A program made the position numbers and the translations under genes. Positions 24,361 through 33,327 of a DNA stretch of 56,590 bases are shown here, piece by piece. The first letter of the stretch is position 1; each line of letters begins with the position of its first letter. The notes beneath the pieces were generated by a model. It searched no databases. It was not told where the DNA came from and was given only the letters and a program-made list of their open reading frames with translations. The DNA is from Bog-473 sp035534235 (lineage in GTDB: Bacteria; Actinomycetota; Acidimicrobiia; Acidimicrobiales; RAAP-2): assembly GCA_035534235.1 (NCBI GenBank), contig DATLSH010000074.1, forward strand, positions 1 to 56,590, given 5' to 3'.

Positions 24361-25779
24361 ATGTCCCCGACCGACGCCGTCGTGGTGGGCGCCGGCCCCA
24401 ACGGGCTGGCGGCCGCGCTCACCCTGGCCCGGGCGGGCCTGGGCGTCGAGGTCTTCGAGGGGGCACCCACCGTCGGCGGGGGGACCCGGACCGCCGCCCT
24501 GACCCTGGAGGGTTACCGCCACGACACCTGTGCGTCGGTCCACCCGACCCTGGTGGCCTCCCCCTTCTTCCGCTCGCTCGACCTGCCCGGACTCGGGGTG
24601 CGCCTGCGCCAGGGAGACGTGGCCTTCGCGCACCCGCTGGACTCCGGGCGGGCCACCGCCCTCTCCCGCAGCGTCGCCGACACGGCGGCCCACCTCGGTG
24701 GCGACGCCGGCACCTACCAGAGGCTGATGGGCCCCCTGGTCGACCAGCTGGACGCCATCGTCGCCTACGTCCTCGGTCCCCTGCGGTCCCTGCCCCGCCA
24801 CCCGGTCGCCCTGGGCCGCTTCGCGCTCTCGGGCACCCCGTCCGCGCGCCACCTGGGCGGGCGCTTCTCCACTGACGCCGCCCGGGCCCTGCTGGCGGGG
24901 GCGGCCGCCCATTCCATGGAGCCGCTGACGGCGCCGCTGACCGGGGGGTTCGGGCTCCTGCTCGCCGCGCTGGGCCACGGCGTGGGCTGGCCGGTGGTCG
25001 AGGGCGGGAGCGCGGCCATCGCCGAGGGCCTGCGGGCCGAGCTCACCCGCCTGGGCGGCGTGGTGCACACCGACTGCCCGATCGGCGCGCTGGACGAGCT
25101 CCCCGCGGCCCGGGCCACCCTGCTCAATGTGTCGCCCCGCCAGTTCGTCTCCCTCGCCGGGCCCCGCCTGGCGGCCCGCCGGGGCCGTCCGTGGGCCCGC
25201 TTCGAGCCGGGGCCCGGCAGCTGCAAGGTCGACTGGGCCCTGGACGGGCCGGTGCCCTGGAGCGCCGAGGTGTGCCGGCGCGCCGTCACGGTCCATGTGG
25301 GGGGCACCATGGACGAGGTCCTGCGCTGCGAGGCCGCGGTGCACGCCGGGCGCCATCCCGAGCGCCCGTTCGTGCTGGTCGCCCAGGCCAGCGTGGTCGA
25401 CGGGACGCGCGCCCCCGAGGGGTGCCACACGCTGTGGGGCTACTGCCACGTGCCGAACGGCTCCCCCGTCGACATGACCGAGCGGATGGAGGCCCAGATT
25501 GAGCGCTTCGCCCCCGGATTCCGGGACAGGATCCTGGCTCGGGTGACCCGCACCGCCACCCAGACCGAGGCCGACAACCCCAACATGATCGGGGGAGACA
25601 TTGGTGGCGGCGCGGCCTCGCTGCGCCAGACCGTGTTCCGCCCGGTGGTCCGTTGGAATCCCTACCGGACACCGCTCGAAGGTGTGTATCTCTGCTCGGC
25701 CTCGACCCCGCCGGGGGGCGGGGTGCACGGCATGTGCGGGTACTGGGGGGCCCAGGCCGCGCTGGCGGACCGGTTCTGA
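24361..25779 (+). CDS. CrtI/PYROXD2-like FAD oxidoreductase
   Basis: 472 residues. The FAD motif VVGAGPNGLAAALTLARAGLGVEVFE is at the extreme N-terminus, followed by GGGTRTAALTLEGYRHDTCASVHP, and the C-terminal flavin contact reads YLCSASTPPGGGVHGMCGYWGAQAAL. This layout fits phytoene-desaturase-like proteins of the NAD(P)-FAD family (PYROXD2 branch), whose substrates are mostly unknown. No carotenoid genes lie nearby, so a carotenoid role is unsupported. TAGGGT ends seven bases before the ATG. The frame is open far upstream only by codon composition. Confidence 0.8.
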   Translation: MSPTDAVVVGAGPNGLAAALTLARAGLGVEVFEGAPTVGGGTRTAALTLEGYRHDTCASVHPTLVASPFFRSLDLPGLGVRLRQGDVAFAHPLDSGRATALSRSVADTAAHLGGDAGTYQRLMGPLVDQLDAIVAYVLGPLRSLPRHPVALGRFALSGTPSARHLGGRFSTDAARALLAGAAAHSMEPLTAPLTGGFGLLLAALGHGVGWPVVEGGSAAIAEGLRAELTRLGGVVHTDCPIGALDELPAARATLLNVSPRQFVSLAGPRLAARRGRPWARFEPGPGSCKVDWALDGPVPWSAEVCRRAVTVHVGGTMDEVLRCEAAVHAGRHPERPFVLVAQASVVDGTRAPEGCHTLWGYCHVPNGSPVDMTERMEAQIERFAPGFRDRILARVTRTATQTEADNPNMIGGDIGGGAASLRQTVFRPVVRWNPYRTPLEGVYLCSASTPPGGGVHGMCGYWGAQAALADRF

Positions 25780-25886
25780 GCGATGGAGGGCGTGAGCCCC
25801 GGCCGCCCGGTCGTCTCCCTGCAGGTGAGCTGGGGCGACGGGGGCCGGTGGCCACCTGAGGGTGGAATCGGGTAAGGCTGGGGCAA

Positions 25887-27392
25887 ATGGTCTCCACGAG
25901 CGGACTCTTCGCCGGCCGCTACCTGTTGGGCTCACTCCTCGGCCAAGGAGGGATGTCCGATGTGTACGAGGCGGTCGACCAGGACACCGGGAACCGCGTC
26001 GCGGTCAAGGTCGTCCGTTCGGGCGACCCCGAGCTGGCCCGGCGGCTGGGCCAAGAGGTCCGGGTGCACCAGCGCATGGAGCACCCCGGGCTCATCCGGC
26101 TCCTGGACGCCGGACAGGCGGAGGGACAGGCCTACCTCGTCATGGAGCTGGTCGAAGGGGCCACCCTGGCCGCCTCACTGCAGGGCGCACCGTTGGGGAC
26201 GAGGCTCACGGCGAAGTTGGGGGGCATCGTGTCCAGCGCACTGGCCTACGTGCATGCGCAGGGCATCGTGCACCGGGACGTCAAGCCGTCGAACATCCTG
26301 CTGGCGGCGGACGGCCGGGCCCTGCTGGGAGATTTCGGCATCGCCCGCCTCCTCAACGGGTCGACCTTCACCATTGACGGCACCACGCTGGGGACCGTGG
26401 CCTACATGGCACCAGAGCAGTTGGAGGATCATCAGGTGGGCCCGGGCGCGGACATCTGGTCACTCGGCCTGGTGCTGCTCGAGTGCCTCCTGGGCCGTCG
26501 GGTCTATGAGGGGACGAGCAGCGAGATCCTGGCCCGCCGGCTGGCCGGCCCGGTGCCGCTCCCGGTCGATCTCCCCGCGCCCTGGAAGCTGCTGCTGAAC
26601 GGGATGCTCGACCACGAGCCCGGGCAGCGCCCCGATGGAGGGCAGGTGGCATCCCTGCTGGCGTCGACGGCCTTCACCACGGCGTGGTCGCCGGCCCAGA
26701 TTCCCGACGGCGCGCCGGGGGCGGCCACGGTTCCGCTCGGTCTGACCGACCTGACCGACCTGGCTCCCGGTCACCAGCCGGTGGCGGCCTACGCGCCAGG
26801 GGACACGCGGGTGGGTGCGCCGCCGCTCCCTCTGGCGCAACCGGCGACCGGTACCCGCAAGGGGTGGCTGGTGGCGCTCATCCTCGTGGTGGTGGCGGCG
26901 ACAGGTGGCGGTGTGGCTGTCGCCCTTGAGTCCAACCCGGTCCTCTCCCATCCCCAGGCCCACGGTGGGGCGGGGTCGCACCCGACCACGACCACCACCG
27001 CCCCGAGGCTGACCGTTCCCGCCGCGCTAGCCGCTCTGGTGAGCGACGTGGCGGCGGGGGTCGACGCCGGCAACCTGAGTGCGCGCCTCGGGCAGTCCCT
27101 CACGGATTTGGCCCAGCAAGCAGTCGACGACGAGGCGGCAGGGATGCAGGTTCAGGCGGCTCAGGATCTCGCGCACCTGGCGGCCACCATCTCTTCGAGC
27201 CTGCAGAGCGGGACCATCGCGCCGTCCGCCGGGGCCACCTTGCAGGGTGATCTCTCCGCTCTGGCGGTCGCACTCGGTCTCGGTGCGGCCGCCACGCCAC
27301 CGTCCACGACGGCACCGTCCACCCCGGCGCCGCCCGGCGGCAAGAAGTCCGGTCCGGGGCCCGGCAACAGCGACCACGGCGGGCATGGATAG
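25887..27392 (+). CDS. Membrane Ser/Thr protein kinase (PknB-like)
   Basis: 501 residues. The kinase domain (about 10-265) has the glycine loop LGQGGMSDVYEA, VAVKVV Lys, the catalytic loop HRDVKPSNIL, DFG (GDFGIARLL), the activation segment GTVAYMAPEQL and subdomain IX ADIWSLGLVLLE, all intact. A Pro/Ala-rich juxtamembrane linker leads to one TM helix (GWLVALILVVVAATGGGVAVAL, about 327-348). Outside is a Thr-rich stretch and a helical domain of about 100 residues ending in a Pro/Gly/Ser tail. It has no PASTA repeats, so the sensed signal is unknown. Its end is only 11 bases from the end of the cyclase gene. Confidence 0.88.
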   Translation: MVSTSGLFAGRYLLGSLLGQGGMSDVYEAVDQDTGNRVAVKVVRSGDPELARRLGQEVRVHQRMEHPGLIRLLDAGQAEGQAYLVMELVEGATLAASLQGAPLGTRLTAKLGGIVSSALAYVHAQGIVHRDVKPSNILLAADGRALLGDFGIARLLNGSTFTIDGTTLGTVAYMAPEQLEDHQVGPGADIWSLGLVLLECLLGRRVYEGTSSEILARRLAGPVPLPVDLPAPWKLLLNGMLDHEPGQRPDGGQVASLLASTAFTTAWSPAQIPDGAPGAATVPLGLTDLTDLAPGHQPVAAYAPGDTRVGAPPLPLAQPATGTRKGWLVALILVVVAATGGGVAVALESNPVLSHPQAHGGAGSHPTTTTTAPRLTVPAALAALVSDVAAGVDAGNLSARLGQSLTDLAQQAVDDEAAGMQVQAAQDLAHLAATISSSLQSGTIAPSAGATLQGDLSALAVALGLGAAATPPSTTAPSTPAPPGGKKSGPGPGNSDHGGHG

Positions 27393-27403
27393 ACCGGCGC
27401 CGA

Positions 27404-28219
27404 CTACCCGGGTACCGGGACCGCCACCGCCTCGCACACCCCGACCGGCGTCTTGACGCCCTTCATGCGCCGTGCTTTGACCCGCCCGAAGTGCACGTCG
27501 GCGAGGTCGCCCACCGCCTCCCTCACCTCGGCACTGACCAGCACCTGGCCGCCTTTGGCGGTCTCGCAGACCCGGGCCGCCACGTTGACCACGTGGCCCA
27601 CCACGTCGCCCTTGGTGGCCACCGCCTCACCCATGTGGGCCCCGGCCCGCAGCCGCAGGGGCGGGGGGGCGGTCCCCAACAGGTCGAGGGAGGCGCGGAG
27701 CCCGGATGCGGGATCGGCGAACGTGCAGAGCAGGCCGTCGCCGAGATGCTTGACGATCTTGCCATTCCACTGGCGCACCACCGGCCCGGCTTGCCGGTGG
27801 TGCTCCCTGATGAGGGCGATGGCGGCGGCGTCGCCGTTGCGGTCGGTGAAGGCGGTGAACCCTTCGAGATCGGTGAAGACCACGGTGACCGGTCGGGCGG
27901 CGCCGCTGACCGCGGCATCGCTGCCCGACGAGAGCAGTTGCACGGCGGAGAGGCCCAGGGAGGACAGCTTGGAAGGCCGGCGTTCCACGGTGCGCTCAAG
28001 GAAGCGCCGCAGTATGTCGGTGGGCGCACTGGACGAAATGGGGCCTTCGCCGGGCTTGTCGAGCCACTTCTGGTCGACCAATCCGATCTCCAGCGCGGCG
28101 GCCGCATCTTCGGGGTCGTTGCGGATCATGTCGGCCGCCTTGCGCGCCGTCGCCCGCCGCAGGGCGGCAAAGGTGGCGGCACCGGCCACGCGGGCTTTCC
28201 CGCCTCGCTCTTCGGTCAC
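27404..28219 (-). CDS. Class III adenylate/guanylate cyclase
   Basis: 271 residues. The C-terminal catalytic domain holds both metal Asp residues (VVFTDLEGFTAF and KHLGDGLLCTF), a later Asp in TKGDVVGHVVNVAARV, and the N-x3-R transition-state pair in that segment. Residues 1-100 form an N-terminal helical region (ALEIGLVDQKWLDK...) often seen in actinobacterial cyclases, probably a regulatory or dimerisation part. It is cytosolic. The start is taken as GTG 28219, seven bases after TAGGTT; TTG 28228 is an alternative. A perfect palindrome lies just upstream. Confidence 0.85.
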   Translation of the reverse strand: MTEERGGKARVAGAATFAALRRATARKAADMIRNDPEDAAAALEIGLVDQKWLDKPGEGPISSSAPTDILRRFLERTVERRPSKLSSLGLSAVQLLSSGSDAAVSGAARPVTVVFTDLEGFTAFTDRNGDAAAIALIREHHRQAGPVVRQWNGKIVKHLGDGLLCTFADPASGLRASLDLLGTAPPPLRLRAGAHMGEAVATKGDVVGHVVNVAARVCETAKGGQVLVSAEVREAVGDLADVHFGRVKARRMKGVKTPVGVCEAVAVPVPG

Positions 28220-28234
28220 CCGGCCCAACCTATA

Positions 28235-28250
28235 GGTCGGCCTGCCGACC
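28235..28250. promoter_or_regulatory. Perfect palindrome upstream of the cyclase
   Basis: GGTCGGC-CT-GCCGACC is a perfect seven-base inverted repeat just upstream of the cyclase -10, between the cyclase and the divergent acyl-CoA dehydrogenase. It could be a repressor site for either gene. A hairpin is the alternative reading. Confidence 0.4.
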
Positions 28251-28362
28251 CGGGTTCGCCGGGCCGGGCCACTTGGGGGTCACCGACCGTCTCCGTCTAA
28301 TCTCTCGCGATCAGGCTGCGCCACCGGCCCGACCGCCGCGGATCCCAAGGGAGCACAGACCA

Positions 28363-30525
28363 ATGCCGATCGCCATCACCGACGAGCACCAGGAGCTGGG
28401 CGCCACCGTGCGCGGCGTGCTCACCTCGCACAAGGCACTGCAGGCCGCCCGGACCCTGCTGGAGTCCGACGAGGAGCCCCGCCCCACCTTCTGGGGCGAA
28501 ATGGCCGAGTTGGGTTGGCTCGGCATCCACCTGCCCGAGCAGTACGGGGGCTCCGGCGCCGGTCTCCCGGAGCTGGTGGTCGTCCTTGACGAGCTCGGCC
28601 GCCAGGTGGCCCCGGGCCCGTTCCTGCCCACCGTGCTCGCTTCGGCGGTGATCGCCCGCTGTGGCAGCGACGCGCAGAAGTCCCGCTTCCTCCCCGGCCT
28701 GGCCGACGGGAGCGTGACGGGGGCCCTCGGCCTCGGGGGGTCGCTGACCCTGCGCGACGGGGTCCTCCAGGGCGACGGCGGCATCGCCCTCGGAGCCGCG
28801 GCGGCCCAGCTCGTGCTGCTGCGGGCCGGCGACGATGTGGTGGTGGTCGAGCCCGGCACGCCGGGGCTGGCCGTCGACGGGTCGACCGACGTGGACCCGA
28901 CCCGGCGCTCCGCCACGGTCACCGCTTCGGCGGTGGCGGCGGGGCCCGAGGGCGTCCTGAGCGGCGCGGCGGGGAGCGCCCGGGCGCTGGCCCGGCTCCT
29001 CGGCGCGGCCGAGGCCGTGGGTGGCATGGCCGCCTGCACCGACCAGGCCGTGGAATACGCCAAGCAACGGGTGCAATTCGGGAGGACCATCGGTACCTTT
29101 CAGGCCGTCAAGCACCACTGCGCCGACCTGCTGGTGGCGGCCGAGCTGGCCGTGGCCGCCGTCTGGGACGCCGCCCGGGCCGGGCACGACGACGACGACC
29201 AATTCGCGCTCACGGCGGCCATGGCGGCGCAGCTCGCGTTCTCGCCTTACGTGCACAGCGCCCAGATGAACATTCAGGTGCACGGCGGGATCGGCTTCAC
29301 CTGGGAGCACGATGCCCACCTGTACCTGCGGCGCGCCCTGGCGCTCAACGCGCTGCTGGGCTCACCGTCCGATGCCGAGGACGTGACGGCCCAGGCGACC
29401 AAGGGCGCCACCCGTGGCGTCTCCCTCGACCTGCCGCCCGAAGCCGAGGCCATCCGGGCCGAGGTACGGGTGGAGGCCGAGCGGCTGGGCCGGCTCAGTG
29501 GCGACGCGCAGCGCCGGGCGCTCGTCGACTCGGGCCTCATGGTCCCCCACTGGCCGCGGCCCTGGGGCCGCGGGGCCGGCGCCGTGGAGCAGATCGTGAT
29601 CGACGAGGAGCTGGCGGCGGCCGGGGTCAAGGTGCCCGGCCTGGGCATCACGGGCTGGAACATCATGACGGTGAACCAGTACGCCACGGCGGACCAGGTG
29701 GAGCGCTGGGTGCTCAAGACCCTGATGGGGGAGTACGTCTGGTGTCAGCTCTTCAGCGAGCCCGATGCCGGGTCCGACGCCGCCGCGGTCAAGACCAGGG
29801 GAGCCCGCGTGGAGGGGGGCTGGGTGGTCAACGGGCAGAAGGTGTGGACCAGCGGAGCCCAGTACTGCCACCTCGGGCTGGCCACGGTGCGCACCAACCC
29901 CGACGTGCCCAAACATGCCGGCATCACCACCATGGTGATCGACATGCACGCGCCCGGCGTCGAGGTGCGCCCGCTGCGCCAGATCACGGGCAGCGCGGAC
30001 TTCAACGAGGTCTTCTTCAACGATGTCTTCGTCCCCGACGACGACGTGGTGGGGACGCCCGACGACGGCTGGACGGTGGCCCGCTCCACGCTCGGCAACG
30101 AGCGCGTCTCCATCGGCGGCGGGAGCGGCGGGATCTTCCCCAGCATGGACCTGTTGGATCTGCTGGGTCGCCAGGGAGCGCGCGTGCCCGGCGCGGCGGC
30201 GCGGGTGGGCGCCGTCTTGGCCAAGGACCACGCGCTCAAGGTGCTCAACCTGCGCCGGGCCCAGCGGGCGGTGGTCGGCGCAGGACCGGGCCCGGAGGGC
30301 AACGTGACCAAGCTCGTCCTGGCCGAGCACGGGCACGTCCGCGCCACGCTGCAGGCCGACCTGGTCGGAGACAAGGTGGCCTTCCTGGTCGACGACGGCG
30401 CCTTTGCCGGCTTCACCCAGTTGGCCACCCGGGCCATGTCGATCGCCGGCGGGACCTCGGAGATCACCCGGAACCAGATCGCCGAGCGCATCCTCGGGCT
30501 GCCCCGGGACCCCCTCATCAAGTAG
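28363..30525 (+). CDS. Two-domain acyl-CoA dehydrogenase, FadE34-like
   Basis: 720 residues containing two complete acyl-CoA dehydrogenase domains in tandem. The first (about 1-345) includes GWLGIHLPEQYGGSGAGL and ends with MNIQVHGGIGFTWEHDAHLYLRRA. The second (about 355-718) has the flavin/substrate motifs EPDAGSDAAAVKTRGARV and KVWTSGAQ and the tail SIAGGTSEITRNQIAERILGLPR. Two domains in one chain of about 710-720 residues match FadE34, which acts on CoA esters of steroid side chains. The first domain probably has a degenerate active site, but I cannot confirm that by eye. The ATG has AAGGGAG upstream; the in-frame extension from 28273 lacks similarity and overlaps the operator region. Confidence 0.85.
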   Translation: MPIAITDEHQELGATVRGVLTSHKALQAARTLLESDEEPRPTFWGEMAELGWLGIHLPEQYGGSGAGLPELVVVLDELGRQVAPGPFLPTVLASAVIARCGSDAQKSRFLPGLADGSVTGALGLGGSLTLRDGVLQGDGGIALGAAAAQLVLLRAGDDVVVVEPGTPGLAVDGSTDVDPTRRSATVTASAVAAGPEGVLSGAAGSARALARLLGAAEAVGGMAACTDQAVEYAKQRVQFGRTIGTFQAVKHHCADLLVAAELAVAAVWDAARAGHDDDDQFALTAAMAAQLAFSPYVHSAQMNIQVHGGIGFTWEHDAHLYLRRALALNALLGSPSDAEDVTAQATKGATRGVSLDLPPEAEAIRAEVRVEAERLGRLSGDAQRRALVDSGLMVPHWPRPWGRGAGAVEQIVIDEELAAAGVKVPGLGITGWNIMTVNQYATADQVERWVLKTLMGEYVWCQLFSEPDAGSDAAAVKTRGARVEGGWVVNGQKVWTSGAQYCHLGLATVRTNPDVPKHAGITTMVIDMHAPGVEVRPLRQITGSADFNEVFFNDVFVPDDDVVGTPDDGWTVARSTLGNERVSIGGGSGGIFPSMDLLDLLGRQGARVPGAAARVGAVLAKDHALKVLNLRRAQRAVVGAGPGPEGNVTKLVLAEHGHVRATLQADLVGDKVAFLVDDGAFAGFTQLATRAMSIAGGTSEITRNQIAERILGLPRDPLIK

Positions 30526-30555
30526 GGGTCCGGCGGGCCATGAGCGACTGCTGAC

Positions 30556-30975
30556 CTACTCGACCACGCTGAGCTCCACCTCAATGTTGCCCCGGGTGGC
30601 GTTGGAGTAGGGGCAGACCTGGTGGGCGGCTTCGGTCAGTGCCTCGGCCGTGGCCCGGTCCAGGGCCGGCGCGTGGACGACCAGGGCGGCGGTGAGGCCG
30701 AAACCGCCCCCGCCGATCGGCCCGATCCCGATGCTGGCCGACACCTCGGTGCCTGTGACATCGAGCTTCTGGCGCCCGGCCACCAGTTTCAACGCCGAGT
30801 GGAAGCAGGCGGCGTAGCCGGCCGCGAAGAGCTCCTCGGGATTGGTGGCGCCACCGGGGCCTCCCATCGCGGTGGGTATGCGCAGATCCACGTCAATGAA
30901 GCCATCGTCGCTGCGCGCGTGCCCGTTGCGGCCGTCTCCGGTGGCGTGGGCGGTTGCGGTGTAGAGGACGTTCAT
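30556..30975 (-). CDS. OsmC/Ohr organic hydroperoxide resistance protein
   Basis: 139 residues with both redox cysteines: the peroxidatic one in GYAACFHSALKLVAG and the resolving one in VCPYSNATRGNIEVEL, plus the Ohr start VLYTATAHATG and NPEELFAAGYA. It detoxifies organic hydroperoxides with lipoylated reductants. ATG 30975 begins the conserved part; the upstream frame is Arg-rich and rejected. No OhrR-type MarR gene is adjacent; the nearest MarR gene is at 35 kb beside a different exporter. Confidence 0.88.
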   Translation of the reverse strand: MNVLYTATAHATGDGRNGHARSDDGFIDVDLRIPTAMGGPGGATNPEELFAAGYAACFHSALKLVAGRQKLDVTGTEVSASIGIGPIGGGGFGLTAALVVHAPALDRATAEALTEAAHQVCPYSNATRGNIEVELSVVE

Positions 30976-31108
30976 GCCGGCTCCGATCTGCGGCCGCGCC
31001 CGGTGCCGGCCCCGGCCCATACTTCACCGTCCCCCCGGTGCGTGCCATTCCCGGTGACATCGGGCCCGGCGCGCCGCCGGCCCGCGCCGGGCCTGCAAAG
31101 ATGCGCTC

Positions 31109-32641
31109 TTGCCTTATGAAGGGGATCCGGACCCGAGGGAGGCGCGGTCTCGCCATCGGGGGCTGGCACCGGCGCACATTGCGCTGGCGGGTCTCGGTGT
31201 GGCCATCGCCTACCTGGTGGCGGTGGTCCTGCACCGGGAGCTGTCCAACGACGTCTTCTGGCAGCTGGCCGCCGGGCAGTGGATGCTGGCGCACCACGCC
31301 GTCATGGGTTTGGACCCTTTCAGCTACACGGAGTCCCAGCACCGTTGGATCTCCGACGAGTGGGGATCCGAGGTGGTGCTGGCCTGGCTGCACCGGTGGT
31401 TGGGTGCCGCCTCCTTCAACGTGCTGGCCGTCGCCACCGGCTCGCTGAGCCTCATCAGCTGCACGCTCTACGCCAGGGAAGTGGGGGCCCGGGCGGGCCG
31501 CCTGGCCGCCATCGCCCTCCTTTTGGCCCTGGGCCTGGCCGGGTTCGTGGCCGAGGACCGCGGGCTCTCGTTCTCGCTGATCTGGCTGCCCCTCGAATTG
31601 CTCATCCTCACCAGGTCCCGGGCCGACCCCCGCTGGCTGTGGGGACTCCCGCCTCTCTGCCTGCTGTGGGTCAACACCCACGGCTCCATCCTGGTGGGCC
31701 TCCTGGTGCTGGCGGTGGAACTGGCCTGGTCGTTGGTGCCCGCGCGCCTGGTGGCCCGCGTCGGCGGTATGGGCCGGGCGCCGTCGCCGGGCCGGCTGGG
31801 CCTGGCGACGCTGGGCAGCCTGGTGGCCTCGGGGGTGACGCCCTACGGTCCCCGGTTGCTGGCCTATGACCTGAGCGTGGCCCGCAACAGCCAGATCGCC
31901 CGCTACATCGCCGAGTGGAACTCGCCCGACTTCCGCTCGGTCGTGGCGCTCCTCAGCTTCTGCATCCCGCTCGCCGTACTCGCTCTCGCCCTGCGTGGGA
32001 GGCGGGTGATGGTGCTGGAGGCGACCCTGGTCATCGGGTTCCTCGTCGGCTCGCTGCTGGCCCAGCGCATGGTCATCTACCTGATGGTGGCCGCAGCCGG
32101 CCTGGCCGCCGGGCTGCCGGCCCGCCCCGCCTGGGCCCCCGGGGCACGTCGCCTGGCCGGTGCCGGCCTCATCGGCCTCATGGTGGCCATCGTCGCCCTG
32201 CCCTCTGTCCCCACCGGCACGGTGTCACCCTCCATGCCGGTGCGCGCCTTCGACTTCCTGGCCGGTCATGGCGGCCGCGTCTTCACGGAGTACACCTGGG
32301 GCGACTACTCCATCGCCCGGCATCGGGCGACGTTCGCCGACGGGAGGACGGACCTGTTCGCCGGCCCGGTCCTCACCGAGTTCTTCGCCGTCACCGAGCT
32401 CAGCACCGACCCCGACCCCGTGCTGTCGCGCTACGGAGTGGCCTACGTGGTCTGGGCCCCCGCCACCCCCTTGGCCCTGTTCCTCGGACGCGATCGGCGC
32501 TGGCTGCTGGTCGACCGCGCCGGGCCGGCCCTGGTGTTCGCCCGCCGCGCCTGGTGGGCGGGTCAGCCCGGCGGCCCCCAGGTGGCCTCCATGCCCCGCA
32601 GGTCACCGTCCCCGTCGCGGAGCGTGGTGACCGTGCGGTAG
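31109..32641 (+). CDS. Polytopic membrane protein, GT-C-like
   Basis: 510 residues with about ten hydrophobic segments between residues 20 and 370, then a soluble C-terminal part. After TM1 there is an acidic loop LSNDVFWQLAAGQWM ... DPFSYTESQHRWISDEWGSE, typical of lipid-linked GT-C glycosyltransferase-like proteins of bacteria, with D/E residues facing outside. The exact enzyme is not recognisable. TTG at 31109 is supported only by AAAGAT six bases upstream. Its last 79 bases overlap the PrmC-like gene on the other strand, so the Arg/Ser-rich C-terminus may be an accretion. Confidence 0.6.
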   Translation: MPYEGDPDPREARSRHRGLAPAHIALAGLGVAIAYLVAVVLHRELSNDVFWQLAAGQWMLAHHAVMGLDPFSYTESQHRWISDEWGSEVVLAWLHRWLGAASFNVLAVATGSLSLISCTLYAREVGARAGRLAAIALLLALGLAGFVAEDRGLSFSLIWLPLELLILTRSRADPRWLWGLPPLCLLWVNTHGSILVGLLVLAVELAWSLVPARLVARVGGMGRAPSPGRLGLATLGSLVASGVTPYGPRLLAYDLSVARNSQIARYIAEWNSPDFRSVVALLSFCIPLAVLALALRGRRVMVLEATLVIGFLVGSLLAQRMVIYLMVAAAGLAAGLPARPAWAPGARRLAGAGLIGLMVAIVALPSVPTGTVSPSMPVRAFDFLAGHGGRVFTEYTWGDYSIARHRATFADGRTDLFAGPVLTEFFAVTELSTDPDPVLSRYGVAYVVWAPATPLALFLGRDRRWLLVDRAGPALVFARRAWWAGQPGGPQVASMPRRSPSPSRSVVTVR

Positions 32642-33327
32642 CCGAGGCGGTCCAGGTCGCCGGCCAAGGCGTCAGCCTGGTCACCCCCCAGCTCAAGGAG
32701 GAGCGCACCGCCGCGCCGGAGGTAGCGGACGCTGTCGGTGAGCACGCGCCGGAGAATGCGGGTGCCGTCGGGACCACCGTCGTAGGACAACGGTGCTTCG
32801 AAGGCCAGGGTGTCGCGCGGGAGGAGCGCCAGGGCGGGGGTGGGCACGTAGGGCACCACGCCCACGACGACATCGACCGTTCCCCGGATCGGGTGCGGCA
32901 ACGGAGCGAACAGGTCGCCGCAGAAGGCCTCCACGCCGTTCGTCCTGGCGCAGGCCACGGCGCGCCGGTCGATATCGGAGGCCACCACGCGGGCGCCGGG
33001 CCGGGCGGCACTCATGGCCCGGGCCACTGCGCCGGACCCCGTGCACAGGTCGACGGCCACACCGTCGGCCGGCAGGCGGGCGATGGCCCGCCGGGCCAGG
33101 GGCTCGCTCTGCCAGCGGGGCACGTAGACACCGGGATCCACGCCGATCTGCAGGCCGCCGAACGACGTGCCCCCGGTGACCCAGGCCAGCGGCTCGCCGC
33201 TGAGGCGGCGGGCGATGAGCGAGTCCAGGAGCGCCCCGTCCCCCCCGGCCCGCCCGACCAGCTCGGCCGCCTCCTCCTCGGCGGCGACGAACCCGGCGCC
33301 GGAGAGCTGGGCGGCGAGCCCGCTCAA
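32563..33327 (-). CDS. PrmC-related protein-glutamine methyltransferase-like
   Basis: 254 residues: an N-terminal helical part with the PrmC-like TGGTSFGGLQIGVDPGVYVPRWQSEPL block, then a SAM domain (VDLCTGSGAVARAMSA, VVASDIDRRAVACA). PrmC carries N-P-P-Y for the target glutamine; here the site reads VVPYVP, as in the actinobacterial PrmC-related subfamily, where the Asn is often lost. It may methylate a different protein or be altered in activity. The TTG start overlaps the exporter stop (TTGA), so it is coupled to that gene. Confidence 0.7.
   Translation of the reverse strand: MSGLAAQLSGAGFVAAEEEAAELVGRAGGDGALLDSLIARRLSGEPLAWVTGGTSFGGLQIGVDPGVYVPRWQSEPLARRAIARLPADGVAVDLCTGSGAVARAMSAARPGARVVASDIDRRAVACARTNGVEAFCGDLFAPLPHPIRGTVDVVVGVVPYVPTPALALLPRDTLAFEAPLSYDGGPDGTRILRRVLTDSVRYLRRGGALLLELGGDQADALAGDLDRLGYRTVTTLRDGDGDLRGMEATWGPPG

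Noticed and set aside
24259..25935. A long minus-strand continuation of the beta-lactamase-fold gene
   Set aside because: Antisense to the CrtI-like gene, with no motif and no SD; the true start has GGGGGGAT before ATG 24258.
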